From assembly GCA_946902875.1 (NCBI GenBank), contig OX336343.1, positions 5,011,754-5,075,753 on the forward strand: 64,000 nt of DNA, read 5' to 3'. Shown here piece by piece: positions 21,572 to 33,228 of the stretch (its first letter is position 1; the number at the start of each line of letters is the position of its first letter). Under the pieces are notes generated by a model that was given only the letters and a program-made list of their open reading frames with translations, was not told the DNA's origin and ran no database searches. The position numbers and the translations under genes were made by a program. The DNA comes from Nematopogon swammerdamellus (lineage: Eukaryota > Arthropoda > Insecta > Lepidoptera > Adelidae).

Positions 21572-22195
21572 TAGTCCAGTCATTATATCCAAAAAACCGA
21601 CCCTACCTGTGAATAATCAGTTCTTGGATTTTTTTTTCGTAGGTCCCTCGGGGGCGTACTGGGAGCGTAAATTCAAAAAGTAGACTGATTCAGGCTCCTG
21701 TGTATATTCGAAAAACGGTTTTTCTTGAATAACTCGGCCATTTGTGATTTTACAGTAAAACCGTGAGGACAAAAATTGTAGGAAATTTGATTCTCTACAA
21801 GTTTGGTCCTCACAATTCTCCTCAAAATATCGATTTTGGGGGAAAAAAAGGTGGGAACAAAAATTGTTCAGAATTTGATTCTCTACAAGTTTAGTCCTCT
21901 TCATTTATGCCGTAAAGTTGAAAATAAACGAGATGATGAAAATATTTTGAATTTGTCGCTTTTTTCATATTTAATTTCCAAAATAGCGATCCTAGAAGAA
22001 AAATTTTTTTCCTCACGGTTTTACTTTAAAATAAAAAATGGCCGAGTTATTCAAGAAAAACCGTTTTTCGAATATACGCAGGAGCCTGATTCAGTCTACT
22101 TTTTGAATTTACACTCCCAGTGACCCCCCCGAGGGACCTACGAAAAAAAAATCCAAGAACTGATTATTCACGGGTCAAATCTATAATGACTGAAC
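21572..22195. mobile_element. Large foldback element with ~165-bp arms
   Basis: The arms run from CAGTCATTATA at about 21577 to about 21760, and from about 22010 to TATAATGACTG at about 22190. Matching landmarks are GTGAATAATCAGTTCTTGG, GTAGGTCCCTCGGGGG, AGTAGACTGATTCAGGCTCC and GAATAACTCGGCCATTTGTG. A smaller repeat, TTTGATTCTCTACAAGTTT, occurs twice in the centre (21787, 21878). The 95- and 106-codon frames are by-products. Confidence 0.85.
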
Positions 22196-22793
22196 TAATG
22201 GGGTAAGTTACTTTTTGACGTGAATACGTCTTTAAATTTGCTTCCATAGTGGGAGCCAATTCAGAAAATTGATGATAACAAAATCGGGATATACAGTTTG
22301 GTGTTGTAGCTTCATATCTATCATTTACATCCAAAATTTAATTACACCACTCGATAGCTAAAGGATCAAAGAATTCGTTACGCTCTATAGGAAAATATTA
22401 CCCGTTACGTACACGTATTCACGTTAAACACACGGCCGTGTCCACGACACAGCCACACCCCGATTTTTATTCTGAGATATTACGTTTGTAGACACTATGT
22501 ATGATACTAGAGCAAATTATGACAAGTTCGAGTGCAGATAAACTGCCATATGAATGATCAATAAACAATACAATACAATATACTAACTTCAACCGCTCAA
22601 CTATTAGATTCGATGCCAATTCTATCTTTTTGAATGATTTGGTTCGTTGAAACTTCATTGTCCCTCGTCAAATTGAAATGATTTTTATGACACATTTTTA
22701 TTATTCCTAGTGCATCGATTGAGAATTCGTTGGACTAATGAACAGACCCATATTTTTGAATTTAACATTGTGGAATTTAGATACCAGCATTAT
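22196..22793. other. Intergenic, nothing recognised
   Basis: AT-rich with no clear repeat boundary and no gene. Confidence 0.35.
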
Positions 22794-23530
22794 TTTTTAG
22801 GGTTCCGTATCCGTCGTACGGGACCTTATTACTAAGCCTTCGCCGCCGTCTGTCTGTCCGTCTGTCCGAGGGCTGTATCTCTTGAACCGTTGAAATTTTC
22901 ACAGAATATGTCTTATTATGGCCGATATAACAACAAATAATAAAGTAAGAAAAAGTTAAAAATTAACGGGCGTCCCCATACAAGAAACTAAAAAGTGTAT
23001 GCGCGCCATCTACCGAAAATAGTAAGAAGCATTTTAACTAATACATAGATGGATTTAGGTTTTTGTCAGCCTCGATAGCTCAGTGGTGCAGACAGTCAAC
23101 TGTCGCTATTGAATGTTAAGCAACGCTGGGTGCGGTCAGTTCTTGGATGGGTGACCGCTGACCGTTGGAGGCTGACCGAGGTTCGGATTCCTCGTGAAAC
23201 TGTAGGTCCCTTCCCTCCTAATATTACTTGGTGGTAGGGTTTAACCCGCCCGGGTTGGTACCACTGCACTGAATGAAACGTCGGGCGAAACGGCTATGTA
23301 AATAGTTTGTATTTTCCGACCAGTTCATTGTAGACGATCAAAGGGGGAAGCACTGACATGGCACCTAGTTCACCCGGTGTTATGAGCTGACGTCACGGAC
23401 GTTGTAGGTGATGTAGCCAACCGTGTCAGTTTCCATAAAAAAAAAAGATGGCGTGAGTGGAGCTGACCATGACATGGCGATACGGAACCTTCGGTGCGCG
23501 AGTTCGACTCGCACTTGGCCGGTTTTTTTT
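22794..23530. repeat. Repeat family C split by a SINE
   Basis: Left piece: TTAGGGTTCCGTATCCGTCG through the microsatellite and CATAGATGG at 23043-23051. Right piece: AGATGGCGTGAGTGGAGCTG through TTCGACTCGCACTTGGCCGG at 23445-23523. The pieces are contiguous in other copies. AGATGG occurs on both sides of the SINE and may be the target duplication. Confidence 0.85.
23065..23446 (+). mobile_element. tRNA-derived SINE family A, full length
   Basis: Head TCAGCCTCGATAGCTCAGTG (A box TAGCTCAGTGG) and GGTTCGGATTCC (B box). The body includes TTTAACCCGCCCGGGTTGGT, GTCGGGCGAAACGGCTATG and GACATGGCACCTAGTTCACC, and the tail is CAGTTTCCAT plus A10. This is one of the best full copies and is inserted in repeat C. 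Confidence 0.92.
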
Positions 23531-24227
23531 TATTATTTTTCTGTAAGTATGTACATACAACAGCTATTGTATATATCACTCTTAACAAGGACGAAACACG
23601 ACAAAGGAAAATTATGTGAGAATTTGAACATCTGCCAAATTTGATCTTTCAAGGCCTGCGATGCAGAAGCTCAACAACGGATTTTCTTTTGTAGTGAAAA
23701 CGAATGCTTGAAGTCTAAGAAGTACTCCAGCAAGATGGACTAAACAGCTTTAGGCAAAGCGAGAATTCATGAAAATTGGAGTAACTCTACAAAGTGAATT
23801 AGGTACTCGAGTGATTACGGAAATCCCTCAGCAGAGCGGGCGCGGCGGAAGCTGGCGTCTATCCCCACCTTGCTCCGCCCGCCCCCACATTTTCACGAGA
23901 GCCTTCATTAACCGCTCATTTGCCACTTGTTAATAATTAATTGTAATTGGCCCCGGCTGTTCCCGCACGGTGCGCCGGTGCATCATGATGCAGGTAGACT
24001 GCTCCATGTTACTGGGACGGCCGACCGACGCGACGCTTCAGTGCATATTTCAACTAAATTAAATACACATCAGTCAGTCAGCGTTATTGATTTGGTTATA
24101 AAATCAATGGTCAGCGTGAATGCGTCCCCTGCTGGACATACGCCTCTCAAATTTTCCTCCAGTCCTCTCGAGGCCTACAGCGTTACGGAACCACTGCTTT
24201 GCCACCGATGTACAGTAGATCCGCTTA
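23531..24227. other. Intergenic; RTE-like scrap at 24115-24170
   Basis: GCGTCCCCTGCTGGACATAC and GCCTCTC resemble a widespread segment of lepidopteran RTE-type LINEs. CpG-rich patches lie at 23830-23890 and 23950-24030. No gene is recognised. Confidence 0.4.
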
Positions 24228-24555
24228 TTTTTTTTTTTTATGGAAACTGACACGGTTGACTACATCACCTACAAAATCCGTGATGTCAGCCCATAACACC
24301 GGGTCAACTAGGTGCCATGTCAGTGCTTCCCTTCGATCGTGCCGGCTACACTGAACTGGACGGAAAACATAAACTATTTACATAGCCGTTTCGACCGACG
24401 TTTCATTCAGTACGGTGGTACCAACACGGGCGGGTTGACCCCTACCACCGAGTAAGGTAGGAAGGGAAGGGACCTACAGTTTTACGTGGAATCCGAACCA
24501 CGGTCAGCCTCCAACGGTCGAGCGGTCACCCATCCAAGTACTGAGCGAGGCTGAC
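24228..24555 (-). mobile_element. tRNA-derived SINE family A, near full length
   Basis: Antisense: T-run and ATGGAAACTGACACGGTTGA at the left (tail), CCACCGAGTAAGG in the middle, GGAATCCGAACCACGG (B box complement) and GCGAGGCTGA at the right. The head is slightly truncated at the A box. Confidence 0.88.
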
Positions 24556-24700
24556 GCGGTGATAAATAATGAACATCGATCTTTAGAAAGAGACAAGCCG
24601 GTTGTAGAGGGTTGTACCACCCGGGTGGTGGTCTTGAGTCAAGACCAACACCCAGGTGGGACGACATTACATTACACTCCGATTCGCTGTTCTAAAACAC
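24556..24700. mobile_element. Foldback MITE family D, left part, with a second palindrome
   Basis: AAATAATGAACATCGATCTT and TAGAAAGAGACAAGCCGG, then TTGTAGAGGG, are family D. They run into ACCACCCGGGTGGTGGTCTT and its inverted partner AAGACCAACACCCAGGTGGG. That palindrome also appears in the methyltransferase intron at 60326-60376. Confidence 0.6.
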
Positions 24701-25596
24701 AAACTGTTTCCGTAATTTTAAAAGAATGTTACGATAATCTTTCGGCGTTTTATTGATACAATTTAATTTATTCGATGTCATTTCATGATGTATGTCGCCT
24801 AATAAATCTTAAAATTATTTATAGATTTAAACATCAATACATAATTAGTGAACTAATTTTAAAATTGGCGTGTCTGTACATTTAGGATATTTGCTAAAAA
24901 AAAATTATTGGCTTGTTGAAGAATGCATTGAGATAATTTTTGAAAATCTTGTCCGTTTGTTTATACGTATGTTGGTTTGTGCAAGGTTCACGTAAAACTA
25001 CTAACCAATTCGAATGGAGCTTTCACAAAAAACTTGCTGTAAATATATGCTTATGTTACACGAAATTATTCATTACGATCTGAGCAGTGCAGTCGGAAGT
25101 GAATACATTCTGAAGAAAAATTATAACTTCGGTATGCATTTATGTGATTTATTCGAAAAATACTCCACCGATGTGCAATGTGGGTTTCGAGCTATATGAT
25201 CTGTGATGTTTTGCAATTATTAGTATTTTTTGTAACATCACCCCATCTCTTACAGGGGATGAGTAGTATGGTCAATGTAATATAAATTTAAGAAAATACA
25301 GTGCACTATGTACCGTTGGTACCTAATTTAAATGATAATTTAGCCCTTTTATTATCCCACTGTTAGACATAGGCCTCCCACTTCACGCCTATAATCATAT
25401 GAGCTCAGCAGTTGGGTCGGACGGAAGTAAACGCACTCTCTCATCACTCATCAGTTTCAGAACCATCTTGTATTCTCAAACGAGAAAACCAGGCGAGCGA
25501 AACCGCGGACTCAGTACCTAAGCTTGTAACGGTAAATATGTACAAACTGTAATTGAAAATTGAAAGCAAATTTATTCAAATTAAGAATATACAACG
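24701..25596. other. Intergenic; RTE-like scrap near 25355-25400
   Basis: CCCACTGTTAGACATAGGCC and TCCCACTTCACGCC resemble a segment of RTE-type LINEs. GCGAGCGAAACCGCGGACTC at about 25495 is a repeat edge. Nothing else is recognised. Confidence 0.4.
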
Positions 25597-25640
25597 TACA
25601 GTTCGCGGCACCAAATAATGCGTGTCAAGCTTTATTTTTA
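25597..25640. mobile_element. Foldback MITE family D, solo end
   Basis: GTACAGTTCGCGGCACC, then AAATAATGCGTGTCAAGC and TTTA. Only one terminus is left. Confidence 0.6.
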
Positions 25641-25762
25641 TTTATTAGAAAACAGACAGCCTAATGACAAACAGATAAAACATAAGTTGTGCATACATAA
25701 TTACATTGAAGTTGGCCAAGTTGTTTCCGTGATTAGACCATAGTTTAGTGGGATCAAACGAG

Positions 25763-26112
25763 GGTGTGTGTGTGTGTGTGTGCGTGTTGTGTAGTGAGTG
25801 TCAATGCAGTGTAGTGTTGTGTAATTTAGTGTGGTGTAGCATAGTGTTTTGTGGTGGTTGTGTAGCGTAGTGTAGCGTAGCGTAGTGTAGTGTAGTGTAG
25901 TGTAGTGTAGCGTAGCGTAGCGTAGCGTAGCGTAGCGTAGCGTAGCGTAGCGTAGCGTAGTGTAGTGTAGTGTAGGTTAATGTAGTGCAGTGTAGTGCAG
26001 TGTAGTGCAGTGTAGTGTAGTGTAGTGTAGTGCAGTGCAGTGCAGTGCAGTGCAGTGCAGTGCAGTGCAGTGCAGTGCAGTGCAGTGTAGTGTAGTGTAG
26101 TGTCATGTGGTG
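25763..26112. repeat. (TGTAG/CGTAG/TGCAG)n pentanucleotide array
   Basis: About 350 bases of five-base units moving through variants: a (GT)n lead-in, then TGTAG, CGTAG, TGTAG, and finally TGCAG. The 108-codon His/Tyr/Leu frame on the minus strand is an artefact of the unit. Confidence 0.92.
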
Positions 26113-26180
26113 GGATGCAGTAGTCACGTACCAGGCAGTTTCCTTACAAAATTTTGAGACCAGGCCTTTTTAAACCAAAC

Positions 26181-26322
26181 ATAGATGAAAATCGAGCTTT
26201 AGAAAGAGACCATCCGGTTGTAGACCGTCGTCCCAGTCGCATGAACTCGCACATCACTGTGCGACAGGGACGACGCCCTACAACCGCATATTGTCTCTTT
26301 CAAAATAATTTGCTGCTGGGAT
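26181..26322. mobile_element. Foldback MITE family D
   Basis: Left arm GATGAAAATCGAGCTTTAGA, then CAATCCGG-like and TTGTAGACCGTCGTCCC. Right arm GGGACGACGCCCTACAACCG and ATTGTCTCTTTC. The outer few bases are eroded. Confidence 0.75.
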
Positions 26323-26518
26323 ATACAGAGTGTTTCAGGATAGGCTTGAGAAACTTCAGGAAAAGAATGTACTCATTATTAGAAGAAAAAAAATCTTATC
26401 GCTGACTTACCATACAAATGGAAATTTGTAATAAAAACTCGATGGACAGTGAGATGAGTGCGGGAGATTTGGCAACAGTGCTGTACTAGGGAGTGCAATG
26501 ACCTAATCCAGTCCCCTT

Positions 26519-26813
26519 TTTTGGTTTCCGTATCTCATACGGAAGCCTACTAAGCCTACGCCGTCTGTCTGATGTCTGTCCTACTGCTGTGTCTTTGGAA
26601 CCGTAATAGGCAGCCGGTTGAACTTTTCACAGAATATGTGTTATTTATTATGTTGGATATAACAACAAATAATAAAATATAGAAAATAGCAAAAACTAAG
26701 GGCGGTTCCCATACAAGAAACGTGTTTTTTTTTCAAAGTATTTTTTGTGGTGCGGAAACCTAGGTGCGCGAGTCCGACTCGCACTTGGCCGGTACTCGCC
26801 AGTTTTTTTTCTT
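26519..26813. repeat. Repeat family C
   Basis: GGTTTCCGTATCTCATACGG, a short TCTG tract, then GTTGAACTTTTCACAGAATA, the AACAACAAATAATAAA block and GTCCGACTCGCACTTGGCCG. The microsatellite here is only about 20 bases, compared with 1.3 kb at 11739. Confidence 0.8.
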
Positions 26814-27799
26814 TTGATCTCATTCAAATTTAAGTGTACTAAATTTACCTTTTTTATTTTTATTTAATAAAGGCGGACGTTAAGCGGCCACCAAATCTCG
26901 ATTAAACGATTTTCACCAAAAAGTACTATACAATGGCCGAATCTGGGAAAAAGTTTCAGAGCTTTTCGTCTTGAAATATTGACCCCTTTCGAACCCTGAA
27001 GTTACGAAACCCTATCCTGAAACATCCTGTATATTTGAATGTATGTCGTATGTCGTGTGCCTACGTATTGTTTTGTATAGATTGAGTACCAATACGATGG
27101 ATCTAGACATGTCTAGTCTAGACCCAGCGGCTCTCGAGATATGACCAAAAGAAACGTTCATATAAACTTCACGAGCAACTTTCCTACACGATTCACGAGC
27201 ACGCGGTTCGAATTTCTTTGTATTGTCGAGCGAATTTCATTACTTTCGCGAAAATAATATCCCCTGAGGAATTCCAGCGGGCCTTTGAGGTTGCGCTGAT
27301 TTTCATGAAAAGGTGACATGGTTTATTGCCACCTGTAGGCGTTACCCAGGGGTATGGGGTAGTCCCCCTATCCGGAAGAGCCGGCTCTCCCTCCCAGGGA
27401 AGACGTTAACTAGGGCAGGTTAACGCAGACGATTTTTCAAGAAATTTAAATTCTGGAAGTGTAATCGAGGGTCTGACGCTCTCGCTATAATCGTCTTTAA
27501 AATTCAATGAACTCTGAGAAATAGGCGAAAAAGCCACGCGAAAAAACTCGGAGGTATGCGCAAAAAAAAAACAAAAACACAGATAAAAACGCCAAAAAAT
27601 TTAAACAAATTTAAATTAAGTTAAGTATTACTGGAATAATATGAAATATTGAAATATGAAATGAAATGAAATGAAATGAAAATATGAAAATATGAAATAG
27701 ATAATTGCAATAAGAAACGTGTGTGAAGCATGCCGAAAAATGTTATGCGCCTGCAGCTAATCCAGCAAGAACAGGAGAAACCTTTTGAAGACATTTTTA
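26814..27799. other. Intergenic; one satellite unit at 27075-27155
   Basis: GATTGAGTACCAATACGATG and GGCTCTCGAGATATGACCAA match one unit of the 100-bp satellite. A short GAAAT run lies near 27657-27680. AGCCGGCTCTCCCTCCCAGG at 27390-27410 is unassigned. Confidence 0.45.
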
Positions 27800-28085
27800 T
27801 AGATTTAAATATACCATGCGCTGTATCCCGACAATCGGTGTAAGCAGAGTAGTCGGTGTTGTGCTGCAAGTACTCTTGTAAATTACTGCAGAGCACCGAC
27901 CACCACCTTTAGCAAAGTATTTGGACAAGATAACTATCAAGCAGAAAGTAAGGCACGAAGACCCACCTTCTACATGAGTTGTTGGAAGGACCGTAACAAG
28001 GTGAGAGGTGGCTATCCTGTCGCCCTTATGCAGGGCATCTTGTTCTTATTCTTTAGTAGCCATCAGCGACATGCAGTGGATTTAT
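27800..28085 (+). repeat. Dispersed repeat family J
   Basis: Start GCGCTGTATCCCGACAATCG and GTAAGCAGAGTAGTCGGTG, then CAAGTACTCTTGTAAATTAC, GCAAAGTATTTGGACAAGAT, GGTGAGAGGTGGCTATCCTG, and an ending eroded near GACATGCAGTGG. It is intact where the 794 SINE splits the copy at 765-1335. Confidence 0.7.
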
Positions 28086-28635
28086 TTTACATAGAAAGTT
28101 AATATTATTGTATGTTGATAGTTTGATAGTATAGTACTTACAAACTAATTCAAAATTATGTAGGTACAAGATAATAAGTACCTACTTAGGTGGGTACTTA
28201 CTTTAAAAATATTAAATAACTCCTAATAAGATTTAAGTACAAAATTGCTATAGAAATACTACAAAATGTCTTAGTAACTAATAGTAATTACCTAATATTT
28301 ATGTTTAACATACAATAGGAACAAAACACTACATAACGAAGGTCGCAGCTCCGTACAATCCCATTTCTAAGGAATCCGATCCCTTGGGAACAAAGTGAAT
28401 ATTGGATTGGAATTTATCCTGTACCGAATGTTATCTAACTAGGGCAGACGGGTGTGGGAGTGACGTCACGTAGGGTCGGTCGTCCCTTGTGCCTCGGGGT
28501 AGCCTGATTGATGCATTAACGGTCTGTTCAATTTCAATGCTTGTTCCGTGCAATTCGGACTCGAATAGATACTTCGACTTTCTGGAGCAACGTAAACACG
28601 ATTACTTCATTTGCCTTCTACCATACAGAAGTAAA
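28086..28635. other. Intergenic, AT-rich then mixed
   Basis: No gene or repeat edge is identified. The 84-codon frame at 28489-28743 ends in repeat sequence. Confidence 0.35.
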
Positions 28636-28729
28636 TTGTACCGTGTGGGGTCGGTACTTAAAAAGAATAGCCCCACTGCATCTCTCCCCGTCGCATGTCG
28701 TAAAAGTCGACTAAGGGATAAGAATATTC
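28636..28729. repeat. SINE type B head fragment
   Basis: ACCGTGTGGGGTCGGTACTT, AAAAGAATAGCCCCACTGCA, then GTCGACTAAGGGATAAG. It is the head of SINE B without its body, and sits directly before a complete SINE A. Confidence 0.7.
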
Positions 28730-29112
28730 GTCAGCCTCGGTAGCTCAGTGGCGCGGTTGGTTAGTCAACTGTTTTTAAGCAACGCTGAGCGCGGTCAGTG
28801 ATTGGATGGGTGACCGCTCGACCGTTGGAGGCTGACCGTGGTTCGGATTCCACGTTAAACTGTAGGTCCCTTCCCTTCTTACCTTACTAGGTGGTAGGGT
28901 TTATCCCGGCCGGGTTGGTACCACCGCACTGAACGAAACGTCGGTCGAAACGGCTATGTAAATAGTTCGTGTTTTCCGTCCAGTTTAGTGTAGCCGACAT
29001 GAAATGAAGGGAAGCACTGACATGGCACCTAGTTCACCCTGTGTTATGGGCTGACATCACGGATGTTGTAGGTGATGTAGCCAACCGTGTCAGGTTCCAT
29101 AAAAAAAAAAAA
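28730..29112 (+). mobile_element. tRNA-derived SINE family A, full length
   Basis: GTCAGCCTCGGTAGCTCAGT, B box GGTTCGGATTCCACG, body with TTCCCTTCTTACCTTACTAG and GACATGGCACCTAGTTCACC, tail CATAAAAAAAAAAAA. Near-consensus. Confidence 0.92.
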
Positions 29113-29893
29113 TTATAGTGTTATTTACATTAACTAAACATAATACGAAATGTTATATGCACAATGGATTACTATATTTTAAGTTTACTTTTACATGAAG
29201 TAACGTAACATTTACAACAACAAAATAATTAATACAATGTGTTTGGCCCCTAAGGACATCTTTTATTTATAAGTTGTGTCCGTAAATGTATATAATAATA
29301 ATACTGAATTAAAAATGTTCAGAATAATTTACGAATACATTTAAGTATATTAAATCTAGACCTAAAAATAACCTATAAATAAAAATAATGGTCCATAGGC
29401 CATAGGGACCCATTAGCATGGTCCCCATGACCACCCATGACTGAATCGTCGTTCCCCCTCTGGATCGCCAGGCTGATCCGCTGCTTGAAATGCGACCGGG
29501 CACGGCGCGTAGGAGGTTAGGTCCCCAGACGCGTCAATGAGAAATTTTCCCAGTTTTTTGGAAAAAACGAATATGGAAGAAGCGTCGGACTTGTGTCAGA
29601 AGGAACGTGACTCGCGGGGAACCGTTGGCTCTGTTCATCCCATTGGTAAACAAGCGTGACGTTGCCTACTCGTATGTAGGAAAGCCTTATATTCATCAAC
29701 AGTCCACACGCGACCTATATAAGGTGTTTCGTTAGTCATGTCATTAACTTCGGGAGGGTTACATACACACTCAAATAAACACTTTACGTAAGAAAAAAAC
29801 ATATGTATAAAGGAGCATTTTTTCTCCTAACAAAAAAAATTTAATAAATAGCTGTAAAAACCAATCATAGTGACCTTGTGACTTACTTACAAC
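29113..29893. other. Intergenic, nothing firmly recognised
   Basis: On the minus strand, 29310-29500 has a coding-like, GC-richer composition ending near an AATAAAAG on that strand (29265). It could be a LINE 3' end, but no motif confirms it. Confidence 0.3.
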
Positions 29894-30233
29894 AAACAGC
29901 TGTTCTGTGCTTGAACATAGTACGGTCATTGACCCCGTACAATGCAATTTAAAGACCCGTATATATGACCAGTGTGTCCTCCCGGTTATGACGTCCGGGT
30001 GTGAAACGTGGACTCTGACGGTCGCTGTTGTCCAAAGGTTGAAAGTTGCCCAGCGAGTAATGGAGCGAGCCATGCTGGGAATATCGCTACGTGATATGGT
30101 GCGTAACGAGGCAATCCGCCGACGCACCAAAGTAGTCGAAATTGGACACCGGGTGGCTAAGCTCAAGTGGCAGTGGGCTGGGCACGTTAGCCGAAGAGAC
30201 GATGACCGTTGGAGTAACCGTGTCCTACACTAG
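29894..30233 (+). pseudogene. RTE-type LINE reverse transcriptase, C-terminal fragment
   Basis: The frame reads IYDQCVLPVMTSGCETWTLT, then QRVMERAMLGISLRDMVRNE, then KVVEIGHRVAKLKWQWAGHV. This is the hallmark end of RTE-clade reverse transcriptases ('YG-ETW--T ... KW-WAGHV-R--D-RW'). It is 5'-truncated and stops after DRWSNRVLH, where family members continue into a GKR-VGRPPARW block. That continuation is seen antisense at 60290-60460. Confidence 0.85.
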
Positions 30234-30650
30234 TATATAGCAACCATAATGTATATAATAATATATAGTAAGTATATATAAGCATATACAGACGTAAAAA
30301 GAAATAAAAGTACAGAAAATACATAATTATGTTATGATGAATTAACTCACAAACTAGGGACACGGAAGGAGATGAGGTTTAGGATTTTAGGAGATAGTCT
30401 TTCAAGAGCTCTCTGAACGTGAGGATCGATCGATGCACACTGTCGTAGACGTAATTGACCTCGCTGTTCGCGGAAATGCCCAATGAAAGAAGAATCCGTA
30501 ATAAAAAATGGCGGCATTTGTCTTCGCTAACGCGACCGTTCAGCTGCATAACTCCGGGCCGTGTCTGCGGCACTTTTTTTAGGGCTCCGTATCCATACGG
30601 CTAAAATTAAGTAGATAGTAGTATTATTTATTAGATTATTACGTAAGTAA
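30234..30650. other. Intergenic; small repeat C edge at 30570-30600
   Basis: TTTTTTTAGGGCTCCGTATC and CATACGG are a worn end of repeat C. Nothing else is recognised. Confidence 0.4.
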
Positions 30651-31031
30651 TAGGGTAGGGTGGGGCTATTTCGCCGAAAATTCATGTTTTTTGGATGCCA
30701 TTTCTTGCATTGTCAACTTTTACGTAGTTTAATTATTGTATCCTTCCAAATGGCTCTTTAGCTATTCAATTGCAGCAAAAAAATTATTATAGTCAACTCT
30801 TTATATTTTTAATAAATTAAAAACAAAAGGCTGTCAATGCCGGCGGAATAGCACCACGGGGTGGGGTAATTCCGCCGGTCTCTTTTTGAGCTGTATTTAC
30901 CTTTGGAACTTTACTGGTCATATGCATAATTATGTTTAGCCTCAGCAATACCTGATTCTGACGATAAAATGCCGAGTTTTCGATATCGGCGAAATACCCC
31001 CACGGTGGGGCTAGGTAAATGAGGGTAGGAA

Positions 31032-33228
31032 AAAAAGCCGTCATGTGCGAGTTGAGCTCGCGCACCGAGGGTTCCGTACCATCACACAATATTTATTTGT
31101 ATTGTGTATGTACAAAAATAATTGTGTTTTGGAAATCACGAAACGCCTAAATAAAAACTACACCAGTGGTTTGACTGTCAGACATTCGTGCAGTTTAAAT
31201 ATACAAACATATATTTATTATATGACATACCTACAAAACAATTTTCTGATTTTTCCTTTACTTGTGACCTTGCTTCTTGCCAAATTTCATTGCTCTAGGT
31301 CAACGGGAAGAACCCTATAGGTTTGGATTTGATTTGAGTGAGTTTGCGAATATAAAATCCGACATTTTAATGGCCGTATTTTTTGATTGCGTTAATTTAG
31401 AAGCTTATAATTTCTACACCTCGAAGAGATTGCAGACTTTAGTATTTCGTATTAAGTTCAATTTGATATCTTCCAATTCTGAGAAAAAGGGTCTTGAAAA
31501 AAAAAACATTTTTTTTAAATATCAAATAAATACAAATTTACTATTTTCGGATTTTTTACTTTACTTGTACTGTAAGACCTTGCTTCTTACCAAATTTTAT
31601 GATTCTAGGTTAACGGGAAATACCCTATAGGTTTTGATTTGATTTGAGTGAGTTTGCGAGTATCAAATCTGACATTAATGGCCGTATCTTTTGATTGCGT
31701 TCATTTAGAAGCTTTCGTATGTAATTTATTTAATAAATAACAAAAAAGTAATACTAATAACTAAAGAAATAAACCTACCTAACAAACATTAAAATAACTA
31801 TCAAAAGGGGCATTTTCAAATGTTCCTAGAACACTTGCTGCATTACCCCGCTGGATGGCAAGGCTTACCCTTTGAATGAAGTAGGCCCTTGATTGAGGGA
31901 CACCAGTTGCGTCCACCAGCAGAGGCCCAAGCCTCTTCAAGAAGCTTTTGGCTTCACGGCTCCACGGACCGAGCGTTTCAACCGCAAACGCAACAAATTC
32001 GAAATCTTGAATAATATTTGAATATTTGTTGCGTTTGAGGCTCTCCGCTCCGGCCGCGGCCGCGCCAGCCGCTCTTGAAGAGGCCCGAACGTGACTTGGA
32101 GCCAATGTGTCGACACAAGTGGCGTCCCACATCAATGACCTACCCTTAGCCCATGGCACCAGGGTGATACCATCGGGCCTCTTGCCATCCAGCCGGGAAT
32201 AACCGCAAGGTTCTAGGATGCACGGTATGTTTGCTGTCAGAAGCGTGGACTTTATAATAAAATTTAAATTTTGATGCCTGGAGTTTCTACCTGCACTTTT
32301 GATACATGATAGTCCGTGGTGGCCATATATGTCGACTGGTGACCCACACACACAATTATGACTTTCACAAATTTTGAGGCCTAAACGAAGTGCAACCGAA
32401 ATTTTGGTGGTTTTCTGATCTTATATTTTTTGAAGCTTATATTTTCTACATCTTTAAGCAATCATAGACGTTACTATTTTGTATGAATCTGAACTCAATA
32501 CCTTGACCCGTTCCTGAGAAAAATGGTCTTGACATGCAAAACATGTAAACTTTTTTTTTATGTAATATAACTATCAATTTACAATTTTCGGATTTTTCCT
32601 TTATTTGTTTTGTGAAACCTTGCTTCTTACTTAATTTTATGATTCTAGGTTAACGGACCCTATAGGTTTTGATTTGTTTTGAGTGAGTTTGCGAGATAAA
32701 AATATAACATAAATACCCGGATCTTTTGATTGTGTTAATTTAGAAGCTTGAGTTTCCTACGCCTTTTAGAAATCGTAGACATAAGTATTTTGTATTAATT
32801 TGAACTTGATACCTTGACCCGGTCCTGAGAAAAAGGGTCTTGACATACAAAACAAGTAACATTTTTTTTTATGTGATATAATTACATATTAACTATTTTC
32901 GCATTTTTCCTTTTAAGTGTGCTGCGAAAACTTGCTTCTTACCAAATTTTATCATTCTAGGTCAAGGGAAGTACCATATAGCTTTTGATTTGATTTGCCT
33001 GTAGCAAAATATGTGACATAAATAGCCGTATCTTGGGATTGCGTTGACTTAGAAGTTTGAATTTTTTACAACTCCAAGGGAACGCAGACCTTAGTATTTG
33101 GTATTAATTTCAACTTCATACCTCTTCGCGTTCCTGAGAAAAAGGGTCTTGACAGACAGACAGACGGACAACCAAGTGATCCTATAAGGGTTCCGCTTTT
33201 TCATCTTTTGAGGTACGGAACCCTAAAA
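31032..33228. repeat. Repeat with ~310-bp internal units, inserted in the 30.65-kb element
   Basis: It starts CGTCATGTGCGAGTTGAGCT and GCACCGAGGGTTCCGTACC. It ends (GACA)n, GTGATCCTATAAGGGTTCCG and GGTACGGAACCCTAAAAAT. Between are diverged units beginning near CTTCTTACCAAATTTTATGA and containing TAGGTTTTGATTTGATTTGA and CTGAGAAAAAGGGTCTTGA (about 31265, 31580, 32620, 32930). A LINE fragment at 31727-32351 interrupts it. A lone end of the same type lies at 43199-43277. Confidence 0.7.
31727..32351 (-). pseudogene. 5'-truncated non-LTR element: C-terminal domain with restriction-like nuclease motif
   Basis: A 190-codon minus frame (32351 to 31779) reads [20 protein letters not shown], then [20 protein letters not shown], then [18 protein letters not shown], then [13 protein letters not shown] and [17 protein letters not shown] recall this C-terminal module from multicopy invertebrate retroelement-like proteins. 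The RPD...WDATCVD pattern resembles a PD-(D/E)xK nuclease core. The reverse transcriptase region is absent. An A-rich stretch just below the stop (31735-31775) fits its 3' tail. Confidence 0.7.

Noticed and set aside
21617..22123. 95- and 106-codon frames with similar sequence
   Set aside because: They are the two inverted arms of a foldback element read on opposite strands.
23065..23185. tRNA gene at the SINE A head
   Set aside because: Same reason; the segment between the boxes is too long and cannot form the arms.
25801..26127. 108-codon Thr/Leu/His-rich frame
   Set aside because: By-product of the (TGTAG)n-type array.
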